Shown: positions 9,925 through 18,476 of the stretch, piece by piece
How positions within the stretch are numbered: the first letter of the stretch is position 1
Layout: the number at the start of each line of letters is the position of its first letter
Assembly: GCF_035974275.1 (NCBI RefSeq)
Contig: NZ_CP142422.1
Location: forward strand, 2,976,001-3,040,000
Reading direction: 5' to 3'
From: Chryseobacterium sp. MYb264
GTDB lineage: Bacteria; Bacteroidota; Bacteroidia; Flavobacteriales; Weeksellaceae
Length of the DNA: 64,000 bases
Translations under genes and position numbers: made by a program
Notes under the pieces: generated by a model
Seen by the model: only the letters and a program-made list of their open reading frames with translations
The model's database searches: none
Told to the model about the DNA's origin: nothing

Positions 9925-9928
9925 AATA

Positions 9929-9963
9929 AAAACGGTTAAGAAAAATTTTCTTAACCGTTTTTT
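9929..9963 (+). terminator. Terminator after accA
   Basis: Perfect 14-bp stem AACGGTTAAGAAAA / TTTTCTTAACCGTT with a 1-base centre, followed by a T run, 6 bases after the accA stop. Confidence 0.9.
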
Positions 9964-10091
9964 GTATAGTTTAGTTGTAATTTTGAGATCTGATTAAATT
10001 GCAATACCTTTTTCTTTTTGAATCTACCTTGATAGGTTAAATATCAGTAGCGTCAGGCGAAACCCGATGAATACATATTCAATGATGTTAT

Positions 10092-10106
10092 AACCCCTCA
10101 GGGGTT
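10092..10106. repeat. Short palindrome AACCCCTCAGGGGTT in intergenic DNA
   Basis: Seven-base arms around a single C, in the 230-base spacer between accA and the convergent secreted-protein gene. There is no T tract, so it is not a normal terminator. It resembles small dispersed palindromes of flavobacterial intergenic DNA; the rest of the spacer shows nothing recognisable. Confidence 0.4.
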
Positions 10107-10154
10107 GAATAATGTAAAGGAAATTTCAAAGATGAAATGGTATAAGCAACCTCT

Positions 10155-10862
10155 TTACTCATCTCTTAAATTGAGCTCGATTTCAATATCTTTATTAATA
10201 TTTTTCAGCGATGAATATTTGGCATCACAGACCATCGTTGTTAATACATATTCTCCTTTATCTATTAAGATAAAATTCTGACCGCTTGCGGGAACATCCA
10301 GGTTGTAATATTTTTTCCCGGTGATTTTTACGATCAGGTTGCATTTTGATCTGTTTCTGATATTAATGTACGCTTCTTTATCAGTAGGATCATTATTAAA
10401 AAGATGGGTCAACATCTTGGCTGTTTTCTTATTTCTCTCGGAAGGTTCAGCTTTTTTACTCACATTTGCAGCAGCAGAACTCAGATTTCCGGCAGATCCT
10501 TCAGAATTTGCTTTTGAACTGGCAGCCAATGTTTTATTTTGGGAAGTTTTTGATTCATTTTTTGCCATGGCTGCAACTTCAGTCCTGCTTAAAGGGGTGA
10601 TGGAAGGTTTGGCTTCCGGAGAATTATCGGCCATGATAATATCAATTAACTTTCTTTTAAAGTAATCGGTCTTCGCATGCCCGGGGTTTTGTTTCAAAAA
10701 ACCCGCAATTATTCTTGCTTCCTTCGTACTTTCAGCATCCTGCTCTGTATAGATAATAAGGGTCTCTTTTTCAGCAACAGCCTTAGATTTTGCTTTCTTC
10801 TTTTTTTGGGAAAAGCCTAAAGTAAAAATGCACAAAAACAGCAGAAGTAGTATTTTTTTCAT
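10155..10862 (-). CDS. Secreted protein with DUF6759-like C-terminal domain (paralogue 1)
   Basis: 235 residues from the ATG at 10862 (MKKILLLLFLCIFTLGFSQ, a clear signal peptide); an upstream in-frame start at 10913 adds 17 residues and is less likely. After a lysine-rich stretch the middle is low-complexity (Ala/Ser/Lys), and residues about 150-235 form the conserved domain: LTHLFNNDPTDKEAYI, RSKCNLIV, YNLDVPASGQNFILIDKGEY and TMVCDAKYSSLK. Three other genes here (26159, 28275, 29099) share this domain including its two cysteines. I believe this is the family named DUF6759, but did not check it. Function unknown; export to the periplasm or surface is expected. Confidence 0.75.
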   Translation of the reverse strand: MKKILLLLFLCIFTLGFSQKKKKAKSKAVAEKETLIIYTEQDAESTKEARIIAGFLKQNPGHAKTDYFKRKLIDIIMADNSPEAKPSITPLSRTEVAAMAKNESKTSQNKTLAASSKANSEGSAGNLSSAAANVSKKAEPSERNKKTAKMLTHLFNNDPTDKEAYINIRNRSKCNLIVKITGKKYYNLDVPASGQNFILIDKGEYVLTTMVCDAKYSSLKNINKDIEIELNLRDE

Positions 10863-10937
10863 TAACTGAACATTTAAAAATTTATTAAATATACAAATAA
10901 CGCAAAAAGTCATTTTTTAGTTTATCATTAAAATCAT

Positions 10938-10945
10938 TATCTTTG
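10938..10945 (+). promoter_or_regulatory. -7 box of tsf
   Basis: TATCTTTG, 62 bases upstream of the tsf start codon. It supports independent transcription of tsf, which here is not behind rpsB. Confidence 0.6.
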
Positions 10946-11007
10946 CATCGCTTTAAAATTAAGCTGAAAATTAATACTAATCTTACAATAAAAAAATAAT
11001 AGATATT

Positions 11008-11832
11008 ATGTCTTATACACCAGCTGCTGCAGACGTAGCAAAATTGAGAAACCAAACAGGTGCAGGTATGATGGACTGCAAAAAAGCTTTAGTTGAAGCT
11101 GAAGGAGACTTCGAAAAAGCAGTAGATATCCTTAGAAAAAAAGGACAGAAAGTTGCTGCTAACAGAGCTGACAGAGAATCTACAGAAGGTGCTGTCATCG
11201 CTAGAGTGAACGAAGATAACACTTTGGGTGCTATTATCTCTCTAAACTGTGAGACTGACTTCGTAGGTAAAAATGAAGCTTTCGTAGAACTGGCTTACGA
11301 ATTAGCTGAAATGGCAATCTTCGCTGCTACTAAAGAAGAATTATTGGCTACAGATTTCCACGGAATCACTGTTGCTGAAAAATTAATCGAGCAGACAGGT
11401 GTTATCGGTGAGAAAATTGAGATTGGTGCATTCGAAAGAATCGAAGGTCCTTTCTTAGGAGCTTACATCCATGCTGGAAACAAAATCGCTGCTATCACTT
11501 CTCTTTCTGCAAAAGTAGAAGGTTCTGACGAGGCTGCTAAAGCTGTTTCTATGCAAGCTGCTGCAATGAACCCGATCGCTCTTGATGAAACTTCTGTTTC
11601 TCAGGAAACTATCGATAAAGAATTAGAAATCGAAAGACACAAACTTGTAGAAGAAGGTAAGCCTGCAAACATTATTGACAATATCCTGAAAGGTAAAATG
11701 CAGAGATTCTATAAAGATAATACTTTAGTACACCAGGATTTCATCAAAGACAGCTCTATATCAGTTGCTGACTATGTGAAGTCTGTAAACGGAGATCTTA
11801 AAGTTACCGGATTCATCAGAATCAGCCTTTAA
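11008..11832 (+). CDS. tsf: Translation elongation factor Ts
   Basis: 274 residues, normal for EF-Ts, the nucleotide-exchange factor for EF-Tu. The N-terminal UBA-like domain has VAKLRNQTGAGMMDCKKALV and EKAVDILRKKG; the core has LNCETDFVGKNEAFVELA, the EF-Tu contact segment. ALDETSVSQETIDKE and GKMQRFYKDNTLVHQDFI are typical C-terminal parts. In most bacteria tsf follows rpsB directly; here rpsB is about 18 kb away on the opposite strand, and tsf has its own promoter and terminator. Confidence 0.97.
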   Translation: MSYTPAAADVAKLRNQTGAGMMDCKKALVEAEGDFEKAVDILRKKGQKVAANRADRESTEGAVIARVNEDNTLGAIISLNCETDFVGKNEAFVELAYELAEMAIFAATKEELLATDFHGITVAEKLIEQTGVIGEKIEIGAFERIEGPFLGAYIHAGNKIAAITSLSAKVEGSDEAAKAVSMQAAAMNPIALDETSVSQETIDKELEIERHKLVEEGKPANIIDNILKGKMQRFYKDNTLVHQDFIKDSSISVADYVKSVNGDLKVTGFIRISL

Positions 11833-11855
11833 TCTTTTTAGATTTTAACATATTA

Positions 11856-11887
11856 ATCCCGATGAAAATTTCATCGGGATTTTTTTA
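11856..11887 (+). terminator. Terminator after tsf
   Basis: Perfect 12-bp stem ATCCCGATGAAA / TTTCATCGGGAT with one central A, followed by seven Ts, 23 bases after the tsf stop. Confidence 0.9.
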
Positions 11888-11999
11888 TTTATTCTATGAT
11901 AAAAACCCATCAATATTAACTCATTATTAAATATTTACATAATTACGCATTGTAGGATATATGAAGAAAAATTCATATAAAAATTCACTTATTAATAGG

Positions 12000-12007
12000 T
12001 ACATTTG
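12000..12007 (+). promoter_or_regulatory. -7 box of the first IgGFc-like gene
   Basis: TACATTTG, 19 bases before the ATG at 12027. Because it lies inside the longer reading frame that opens at 11961, it supports 12027 as the true start. Confidence 0.6.
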
Positions 12008-12026
12008 CACCCCTTTATTAATAAAC

Positions 12027-15000
12027 ATGAAAAAAATTCTACTAAGTATTTGTGTGTTTCTTTGTGTAACCTTTAATGCCCAATTAGATCTCGAACATTG
12101 GTTCGCTCCAATGTCAGCAAGTTCTCTACAGGGAACCCCAAAAGGTTTTCTCTACCTGTCCACGAATGAGACAACCCCATTTCCGGTTCAGGTTTATAAC
12201 AACAACAATGTGATCTCTACTGTCCAGCTGAGTAAAGGAAATCCCGCGCAGGTAAACATCCCTAATAATATGATGATTGCCTCAACGCCCTCCAATCTAT
12301 TTACCTCTACTCCTATGGGACTTTATGTAAAAGGAGGTAAAAAGTTTTTTGCGAGTTATCGATTTACGGTCTCCGATCAGGCAGAATTTGTGACCTCTAA
12401 AGGTTCCGCAGGACTAGGGAAAACCTTTTTTGTGGGAATGGCACCCAATACAACGGCTAAACCTTATGTAAACTCTACAATTGGGGTTACGGCTACGGAG
12501 GACAATACCACGGTGACGCTTTCAGGATATAATCCGGGAGTTGTTTTTTCTGACGGCGTTTCGGCCACTTCGAGAACCTTTACCATTAACAAAGGAAAAT
12601 CCTATATTATTGAGGCTCAAAGTAATCTCAATCCAATTAACCTCACCGGATTGGTGGGAGCGAAAATTGTGGCTAACAAGCCCATTTCTGTAACTAACGG
12701 AAATTTTAACAGCATCTATACCAATTTTAACAGCACGAATGTTGATGTCCTGATGGATCAGTCTGTTCCGGTAGAAAGACTGGGAAAAGATTTTGTTGTG
12801 ATGAAAGGTAACGGGCCCGCTAATTCGGGTATGGAAGTGGCAGTGGTGGTAGCTACCGAAAACAACACCAAACTTACGGTGAATGGGAACCTGCTGAATA
12901 GTGTAAATCTTAACGCCGGACAGTATTATATTGTACAGGGAAATAACTATGTAACCCAAAATAACGGGAATTACAATATGAGTATTTCTGCAAACAATAA
13001 TATCTATGTATACCAGCTTCTCGCAGGTACCTCTACAGGAAATATATATGCAACAGGAGGAATGAACTTTATTCCGCCTCTAAGCTGTTTTTTACCACAG
13101 GAGATCAATGAGATCGGATATATTAACAAGATCGGGGCGGACACCTTCAATACAAGACTGAACATCATTACCCAAACGGGGGCTGCGGTAACCATCAATG
13201 GTAATCCGATTCAGGCAAGTGCCGGGCCGGCTCCTGTTACAGGAAATCCTAACTGGGTTACGTATTCCATCCCGAGTGTCACAGGAAATATTACCATTTC
13301 TTCTACCAAACCTGTCACAGCAGGTATTGCGGCAGGTAACGGAGCTGTCGGATACGGTGGATATTTTGCCGGCTTTTCTTCTGTTCCCACGATTACAAAA
13401 ACCGGAGACTGCTACGCGGGTATGCTTCTTCAGGTAGACAGCTCCTATGACGCCTACCAATGGTATCTGAACGGAGTCCTGATTCCGGGTGCTAACAGTT
13501 ACTCCATTAATCCCGAGTTATACGGAGCGGGTGCATATACCTGTGAGATCACAAAGAACAGCTGTGAAACAAGAATGACCGCAGTGTATGATTACACATT
13601 ATGCCCCCCGATTACCACAACAACCTTCACCATCGGCTCTTGCGGTACCCAAACCATCACTCCGATTTTTACTGCTTCAACGCAGAGCATAGTGCCTTCT
13701 TTAACGAGCATTATTTCTCCTCCGACATCAGGCACAGCGGCGGTGAATCTGGTAACAGGGCAAATTGTATACACCCCAAATCCGACCACAGTCAATACAA
13801 CAGATTCATTTATATATTATATCCAGGGTAACGGAAATCCTTTTGATTTTGAATATTTTAAAATTGTAATCAATACAGACGTTCTTCATGTAAATAGTGC
13901 GTCTCTTACATCTTGTACAAATGCAAGCGGAACCGGAACATATGATTTAACAGGGGCAGTTGTAACCTCCAATCCCGGAACAACGGTTACTTATTTCACG
14001 AATGCCAATTTAACGGGGCCAATTACGACTCCCACAACTTACAATGGCCCTACCGGAACTGTTTATGCTCAGGTAACTTCAGCGTACGGATGTTCACAAG
14101 TTGCACAGATTACTTTATCATCTTTTCCTTCACCTAATCTGAATATTAATAATTTCAATGCCAATATTTGTGATGATAATTTTGACGGAATTATTCCTGT
14201 GAATTTCTCCAATGTTACTTCACAAATTGTCAACAGTGCAGGAAGCTTTAATGTCAAGTACTATTTAACACAAGCTGATGCTACTGCAGGAAATACAAAC
14301 ACCCTCCCAACGAACTGGAACTATACAGCCAATACCGTGGTCTATGTAAGAGTAGAGTCACCTGGCGGTGATTGTCCTGCTGTTTTAGGGCAAATCAACT
14401 TTACGATCGGAAATAAAATCAGTTTAATAACAAATGCTGCAACCACAGATGTTTGTGATAATAATTTGAACGGTTCTGAAAACATCAACCTTAGTGACTA
14501 TAAAAATTTATTGACGACAGATCCCACTGTAACCCTCACTTTTTACACTTCTCTAGCGAATGCTCAAAATGCAACCAACGCTATCCCTGCTGCACAAACA
14601 ATCACCTCAACTACGACCTGGTACATTAGATTGGTAAGTGCAGGTGCCTGCCCGAATGTGGGAACGTTAACTCTTAATTTTAAATCTCCGCAAAAATCGG
14701 GCACTCTTCATGACCAGGTGATCTGCTCTGATGATAAAATCATGCTGGATGCGGGCCCCGGCTTTACTTCTTACCAATGGAGTACAGGTGCTTTGACCCA
14801 AACTATTCTGGCAGCTGCAGGAAGCTATTATGTTGACCTCGGAATGAACGGGTGTGTTTATCGTCAATATGTAAATGTAAACACCGCCCAGGCACCTCTT
14901 ATCACCAAAATTGAAGTATCAGGAAACAATGCTACGGTACATGTTACAGGCGGAACTCCTCCCTACAGATATTCTTTAAACGGGATTGATTATCAAAATT

Positions 15001-15371
15001 CAAATGTATTTAACGGATTATCAAGAGGTACACATAAAGTATACGTTCTGGGATCAGACGGATGCCTTCCGGTAACAAAAGAGTTTCTGATAATCAATAT
15101 CATCAATGCCATTACTCCGAATGGGGACGGAATAAATGATGTTCTTGACTACTCCGAATTAAGAATTAAAGAGAATGTAGGCATTGAGGTTTCAAACAGA
15201 TATGGAGCCATTGTTTACAAATCTGCTAAAAACGTTTATACATGGGACGGAAAACAAGACGGAAGAACTTTACCCACCGGAACCTACTGGTACGTATTGC
15301 AATGGACAGAACCCGAAACGAAATTAACAGTTTCATACTCAGGATGGATTTTAATAAAGAATCGTGAATAA
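12027..15371 (+). CDS. IgGFc-binding-like T9SS type B secreted protein, copy 1 (long form)
   Basis: 1114 residues from the ATG at 12027 (signal peptide MKKILLSICVFLCVTFNAQ). A WFAPM motif follows the mature N-terminus. Residues about 90-460 resemble the IgGFc-binding domain: TEDNTTVTLSGYNPG, KPISVTNGNFNSIY, LMDQSVPVERLGKDFVV, VVVATENNTKLTVNG. Then come an Ig-like domain (YQWYLNGVLIPGANSY), a tandem-repeat Ig-like unit (GQIVYTPNPT), three units of about 90 residues ending in VYVRV- or WYIRL-type strands, another Ig-like unit (LDAGPGFTSYQWSTGA), an SprB-like unit (VTGGTPPYRYSLNGIDYQ) and, from about residue 1026, the gliding-motility C-terminal sorting domain (NAITPNGDGINDVLDYSEL to the end). 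Export by the Por/T9SS system with surface anchoring is expected. It is probably an adhesin; the ligand is unknown. Confidence 0.85.
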   Translation: MKKILLSICVFLCVTFNAQLDLEHWFAPMSASSLQGTPKGFLYLSTNETTPFPVQVYNNNNVISTVQLSKGNPAQVNIPNNMMIASTPSNLFTSTPMGLYVKGGKKFFASYRFTVSDQAEFVTSKGSAGLGKTFFVGMAPNTTAKPYVNSTIGVTATEDNTTVTLSGYNPGVVFSDGVSATSRTFTINKGKSYIIEAQSNLNPINLTGLVGAKIVANKPISVTNGNFNSIYTNFNSTNVDVLMDQSVPVERLGKDFVVMKGNGPANSGMEVAVVVATENNTKLTVNGNLLNSVNLNAGQYYIVQGNNYVTQNNGNYNMSISANNNIYVYQLLAGTSTGNIYATGGMNFIPPLSCFLPQEINEIGYINKIGADTFNTRLNIITQTGAAVTINGNPIQASAGPAPVTGNPNWVTYSIPSVTGNITISSTKPVTAGIAAGNGAVGYGGYFAGFSSVPTITKTGDCYAGMLLQVDSSYDAYQWYLNGVLIPGANSYSINPELYGAGAYTCEITKNSCETRMTAVYDYTLCPPITTTTFTIGSCGTQTITPIFTASTQSIVPSLTSIISPPTSGTAAVNLVTGQIVYTPNPTTVNTTDSFIYYIQGNGNPFDFEYFKIVINTDVLHVNSASLTSCTNASGTGTYDLTGAVVTSNPGTTVTYFTNANLTGPITTPTTYNGPTGTVYAQVTSAYGCSQVAQITLSSFPSPNLNINNFNANICDDNFDGIIPVNFSNVTSQIVNSAGSFNVKYYLTQADATAGNTNTLPTNWNYTANTVVYVRVESPGGDCPAVLGQINFTIGNKISLITNAATTDVCDNNLNGSENINLSDYKNLLTTDPTVTLTFYTSLANAQNATNAIPAAQTITSTTTWYIRLVSAGACPNVGTLTLNFKSPQKSGTLHDQVICSDDKIMLDAGPGFTSYQWSTGALTQTILAAAGSYYVDLGMNGCVYRQYVNVNTAQAPLITKIEVSGNNATVHVTGGTPPYRYSLNGIDYQNSNVFNGLSRGTHKVYVLGSDGCLPVTKEFLIINIINAITPNGDGINDVLDYSELRIKENVGIEVSNRYGAIVYKSAKNVYTWDGKQDGRTLPTGTYWYVLQWTEPETKLTVSYSGWILIKNRE

Positions 15372-15385
15372 TTATTCACGATTCT
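15358..15385 (+). terminator. Terminator overlapping the stop codon of copy 1
   Basis: A perfect 28-base palindrome (arm AGAATCGTGAATAA) that contains the TAA stop codon at 15369-15371 and is followed by TTATATTTT. Its ATCGTG core recurs in the terminators after copies 2 and 3. Confidence 0.7.
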
Positions 15386-15418
15386 TTATATTTTACAGAT
15401 AATATTTTAAATATTTAC

Positions 15419-15426
15419 TACTTTTG
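15419..15426 (+). promoter_or_regulatory. -7 box of IgGFc-like copy 2
   Basis: TACTTTTG, 23 bases before the ATG. The box and the leader after it (ATCCTAATTCCCA) recur almost unchanged before copy 3 at 18446. Confidence 0.65.
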
Positions 15427-15449
15427 TAAAAATCCTAATTCCCAAACAT

Positions 15450-18347
15450 ATGAAAAGATTTTTCCTCAGCTTATTACTCGTTTTTTTTACGTGTAATTTA
15501 CTCTTTTCACAAAGAGATACCGATCATTGGTTTGCGCCGATGGCGGCAACTACTACAGCATATTCCTCTTTTTATCAGGGGCTGTATTTTTCTACAGATT
15601 CGACAACACCTTTTGATGTTACTATTTATACCAATGACTCTAACGGGAACAGCGTTCCTATTGGTACAGTCAATATAAAAAAAGGAGATCCAAAAGTATT
15701 TGAATTCCCGACAACTCCTGCTATCCCCAATGTGAATATGACCACGGTAATGGTAACAACAGGTTCCGCAGATAAATTCACCAAGGTTAATAAAGGAATT
15801 TACACTCACGGTGAAAAGCCTTATTTTGTGAATTACAGATTTGGAGTGACCAATCACGGTGAAATTTTAACTTCAAAAGGAAAAGCTGGAATTGGCAAGC
15901 TTTTTTACACTGTTGTCGCTCCTCTTACCTACCTTAATGCGGGAGGAATTATGAACTTTACCACAGGAATTATGGCTACAGAGGACAATACAACCGTCAA
16001 TGTTTCGGGCTATGCTTCCAATGTTCAGTTTACCAACGGAACTACAGGCGCTACAAATCCTACCATCACTGTTAACCTAAACAAAGGAGAATCATATATT
16101 ATCGACGGATCCGGCTCAACCGGGGGAAACGCTACAGGATTTATCGGCTCCAGGATAGAGTCTGACAAACCGGTTTCTGTAACCAACGGAAATTTTAACG
16201 GTCAGTTTGCAATCCTTACTCCCCCCAATGGTTTCGACGGTTCAGATATCATTATGGACCAATCTGTACCTGTTGACAGGTTAGGAAACGAATTTGTTTT
16301 GGTAAAAGGAAACGGAGACATTTCAGAAGGAATGGAAGATGCATTGGTTGTTGCTACAGAAGATAATACTGAGGTCTATGTAAATAACGAAGGACAGGCT
16401 CTTTTTACCCTAAACGCAGGACAGTGGAAACGCGTAAACTCACCGGATAATATCACTTTTAACAATAAATATATTGATCAGGGGAACGGGCATTATAATC
16501 TTCGTGTAAAAACCTCTAAAAATGCTTATGTTTATCAGCTTTTGGCAGGTATTAACAATAGTAATGCGACAGTAGGATTTAACTATATCCCACCACTCAA
16601 CTGCTTTTTACCAAGAAAAATAGACGAGATAGCGATGGTTAATATTTTGCCTCCTACCTCTAATACCGTAAAATTAAACATCCTTACAGAGGCAGGAGCT
16701 ACCGTAACAGTCAATGATGCTCAGTTACCCGTTGCTCAAGGCCCTTATCCTGTATCAGGAACAACTGCCTGGGTATCCTATTCTGTTCCTAATGCCACAG
16801 GGAATATGACCGTAGCTTCTACAAAAGCAGTTACTGCAGGTATTGCCGGAGGTAGTGGCGCCGTAGGATATGGAGGATACTTCGCAGGATTTTCCTCAAT
16901 TCCGGTTATTGCAAAGAAAACAGGAGAATGTGTACCCGGCATCGTCCTCGAAGTGGACGACAGCTACGAAACCTATCAATGGTTCAGAAACGGAGTTGCC
17001 ATTACTGGAGCCACTGCCAACACATACACACCTACCCAATCCGGAAACTTTACGGTGAAAGTAACTATGGGAACATGCCCTCCTGTAACAACACCTATAT
17101 ATAAAGTATATACCTGTCTTAAAAAGACGACTAAAGAGCTTACCATTTGCGGAACAACGGTGATCACTCCAGCTTTCACCAGCTCTACCCAAACCCCTGT
17201 TCCCAATACGGTAACCATTCTTACCGCTCCTACTCATGGAAATGCAACCCTGAATACCTCAACCGGCGCTATTACCTATACCCCCACCGCGGGATATTTA
17301 GGACCTGATAAAATTGTTTATAAATTCTGTGGCAATGATGCCGAATTTATAGATTGTGAAGAGATTACACTGAATTTAACAGTGGTTCCATTTGTGATTA
17401 AAGATGCAACCATTGAAGCATGTCAGTACGATACAGATCCTTATGCTGAGTTCGACCTGACGACTGCTCCGGTGACAGATTATCCATTAGTTACCAAGAA
17501 GTTCTACAAAACAATGGCCAACCTTACTTCAGGAACCAATATGATCGCAGATCCTGCACATTACCAATCTCTGGACGGGATCATCTATGTAAAGGTGACC
17601 ACCAATGAAGGGTGTACGGCTAACGCACAGATCACATTAGTTGCAAAACCGATCAAAAAGTCACCTCTTTTGGTAGACCAGTTTATTTGTATTGATGCAA
17701 GAACCAGTATTGATGCAGGTCCCGGATATGATTCCTACCAGTGGAACACAGGCGCTACCACCCCTTCCATTCAAGCGGTAAGTGCCGGACAGTATACCGT
17801 CGTTCTAGGCAAAAACGGATGTTTTATTACTCAGGTTGTGAACATTAAAAAAGCCCCTGATCCCGTTATTACACAAATCGATATTACAAACAATACCGCT
17901 ACCGTAATTGTAAACGGAGGAAAGCCACCCTATCAGTATTCGGTAGACGGGGTTACGAATTGGCAGGAATCCAATGTATTTACAGGCCTTTCCAGAGGAC
18001 AACATACATTTTATGTAAAAGATTTTTATAATTGTGATCCTATTTCCGTGGAAGTTACTGTTCCTAATCTGGTTAATGCCATTACTCCTAACGGTGATAA
18101 TGTGAACGATTATATCGATTACAGGGAATTAGGATATAAAGAAAATCTCGTATTCGTTGTATATGACAGATACGGTAACAAAATATTTACCGGAGATAAA
18201 TTCAATAACTATACATGGGACGGAAGACATTATGACAAAAAGATCCTGACAGGTACTTACTGGTATCACATTACCTGGAATGAGCCCAACAAGAATAAGA
18301 CCCCGATAAAATATACCGGCTGGATTCTTGTTAAGAATATAGACTAA
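15450..18347 (+). CDS. IgGFc-binding-like T9SS type B secreted protein, copy 2 (short form)
   Basis: 965 residues with signal peptide MKRFFLSLLLVFFTCNLLFSQ. Order: mature start RDTDHWFAPM; IgGFc-binding-like region to about residue 490 (ATEDNTTVNVSGYAS, KPVSVTNGNFNGQF, IMDQSVPVDRLGNEFVLVKG, VVATEDNTEVYVNNEG, VGYGGYFAGFSSIPVI); an Ig-like unit (YQWFRNGVAITGAT); a Big-type unit (ALITYTP-like TGAITYTPTAGYLGPDKIVY); one 90-residue unit (FDLTTAPVTDYPLV to IIYVKVTTNEGC); an Ig-like unit (IDAGPGYDSYQWNTGATT); an SprB-like unit (VNGGKPPYQYSVDGV); and the type B sorting domain from about residue 875 (ITPNGDNVNDYIDYREL). Copies 1 and 4 have three of the 90-residue units where this has one. Closest to copy 3. 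Confidence 0.85.
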   Translation: MKRFFLSLLLVFFTCNLLFSQRDTDHWFAPMAATTTAYSSFYQGLYFSTDSTTPFDVTIYTNDSNGNSVPIGTVNIKKGDPKVFEFPTTPAIPNVNMTTVMVTTGSADKFTKVNKGIYTHGEKPYFVNYRFGVTNHGEILTSKGKAGIGKLFYTVVAPLTYLNAGGIMNFTTGIMATEDNTTVNVSGYASNVQFTNGTTGATNPTITVNLNKGESYIIDGSGSTGGNATGFIGSRIESDKPVSVTNGNFNGQFAILTPPNGFDGSDIIMDQSVPVDRLGNEFVLVKGNGDISEGMEDALVVATEDNTEVYVNNEGQALFTLNAGQWKRVNSPDNITFNNKYIDQGNGHYNLRVKTSKNAYVYQLLAGINNSNATVGFNYIPPLNCFLPRKIDEIAMVNILPPTSNTVKLNILTEAGATVTVNDAQLPVAQGPYPVSGTTAWVSYSVPNATGNMTVASTKAVTAGIAGGSGAVGYGGYFAGFSSIPVIAKKTGECVPGIVLEVDDSYETYQWFRNGVAITGATANTYTPTQSGNFTVKVTMGTCPPVTTPIYKVYTCLKKTTKELTICGTTVITPAFTSSTQTPVPNTVTILTAPTHGNATLNTSTGAITYTPTAGYLGPDKIVYKFCGNDAEFIDCEEITLNLTVVPFVIKDATIEACQYDTDPYAEFDLTTAPVTDYPLVTKKFYKTMANLTSGTNMIADPAHYQSLDGIIYVKVTTNEGCTANAQITLVAKPIKKSPLLVDQFICIDARTSIDAGPGYDSYQWNTGATTPSIQAVSAGQYTVVLGKNGCFITQVVNIKKAPDPVITQIDITNNTATVIVNGGKPPYQYSVDGVTNWQESNVFTGLSRGQHTFYVKDFYNCDPISVEVTVPNLVNAITPNGDNVNDYIDYRELGYKENLVFVVYDRYGNKIFTGDKFNNYTWDGRHYDKKILTGTYWYHITWNEPNKNKTPIKYTGWILVKNID

Positions 18348-18379
18348 CAAAGCTTTACAAAGTTTTACAATATTAGGTT

Positions 18380-18412
18380 AAACCACGATTTTTTGAAATC
18401 GTGGTTTTTTTA
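18380..18412 (+). terminator. Terminator after copy 2
   Basis: Stem AACCACGATTT / AAATCGTGGTT with a short loop, followed by TTTTTTATT, 33 bases after the stop codon. Nearly the same stem ends copy 3. Confidence 0.88.
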
Positions 18413-18445
18413 TTCACTATTGTATGAATATTTTAAATATTACAT

Positions 18446-18453
18446 TACTTTTG
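18446..18453 (+). promoter_or_regulatory. -7 box of IgGFc-like copy 3
   Basis: TACTTTTG identical to the box of copy 2, with the same flank (AATATTTTAAATATTA before, ATCCTAATTCCCA after). The ATG at 18477 lies 23 bases downstream, as in copy 2. Confidence 0.65.
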
Positions 18454-18476
18454 TAATCATCCTAATTCCCAATTAT

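Noticed and set aside
11961..12026. Longer N-terminus of the first IgGFc-like gene
   Set aside because: The promoter box at 12000-12007 lies inside it and the signal peptide begins at 12027.
12522..13831. Several open frames on other strands and frames inside the IgGFc-like genes
   Set aside because: They have no family match, no signals of their own and fall within well-supported coding sequence.
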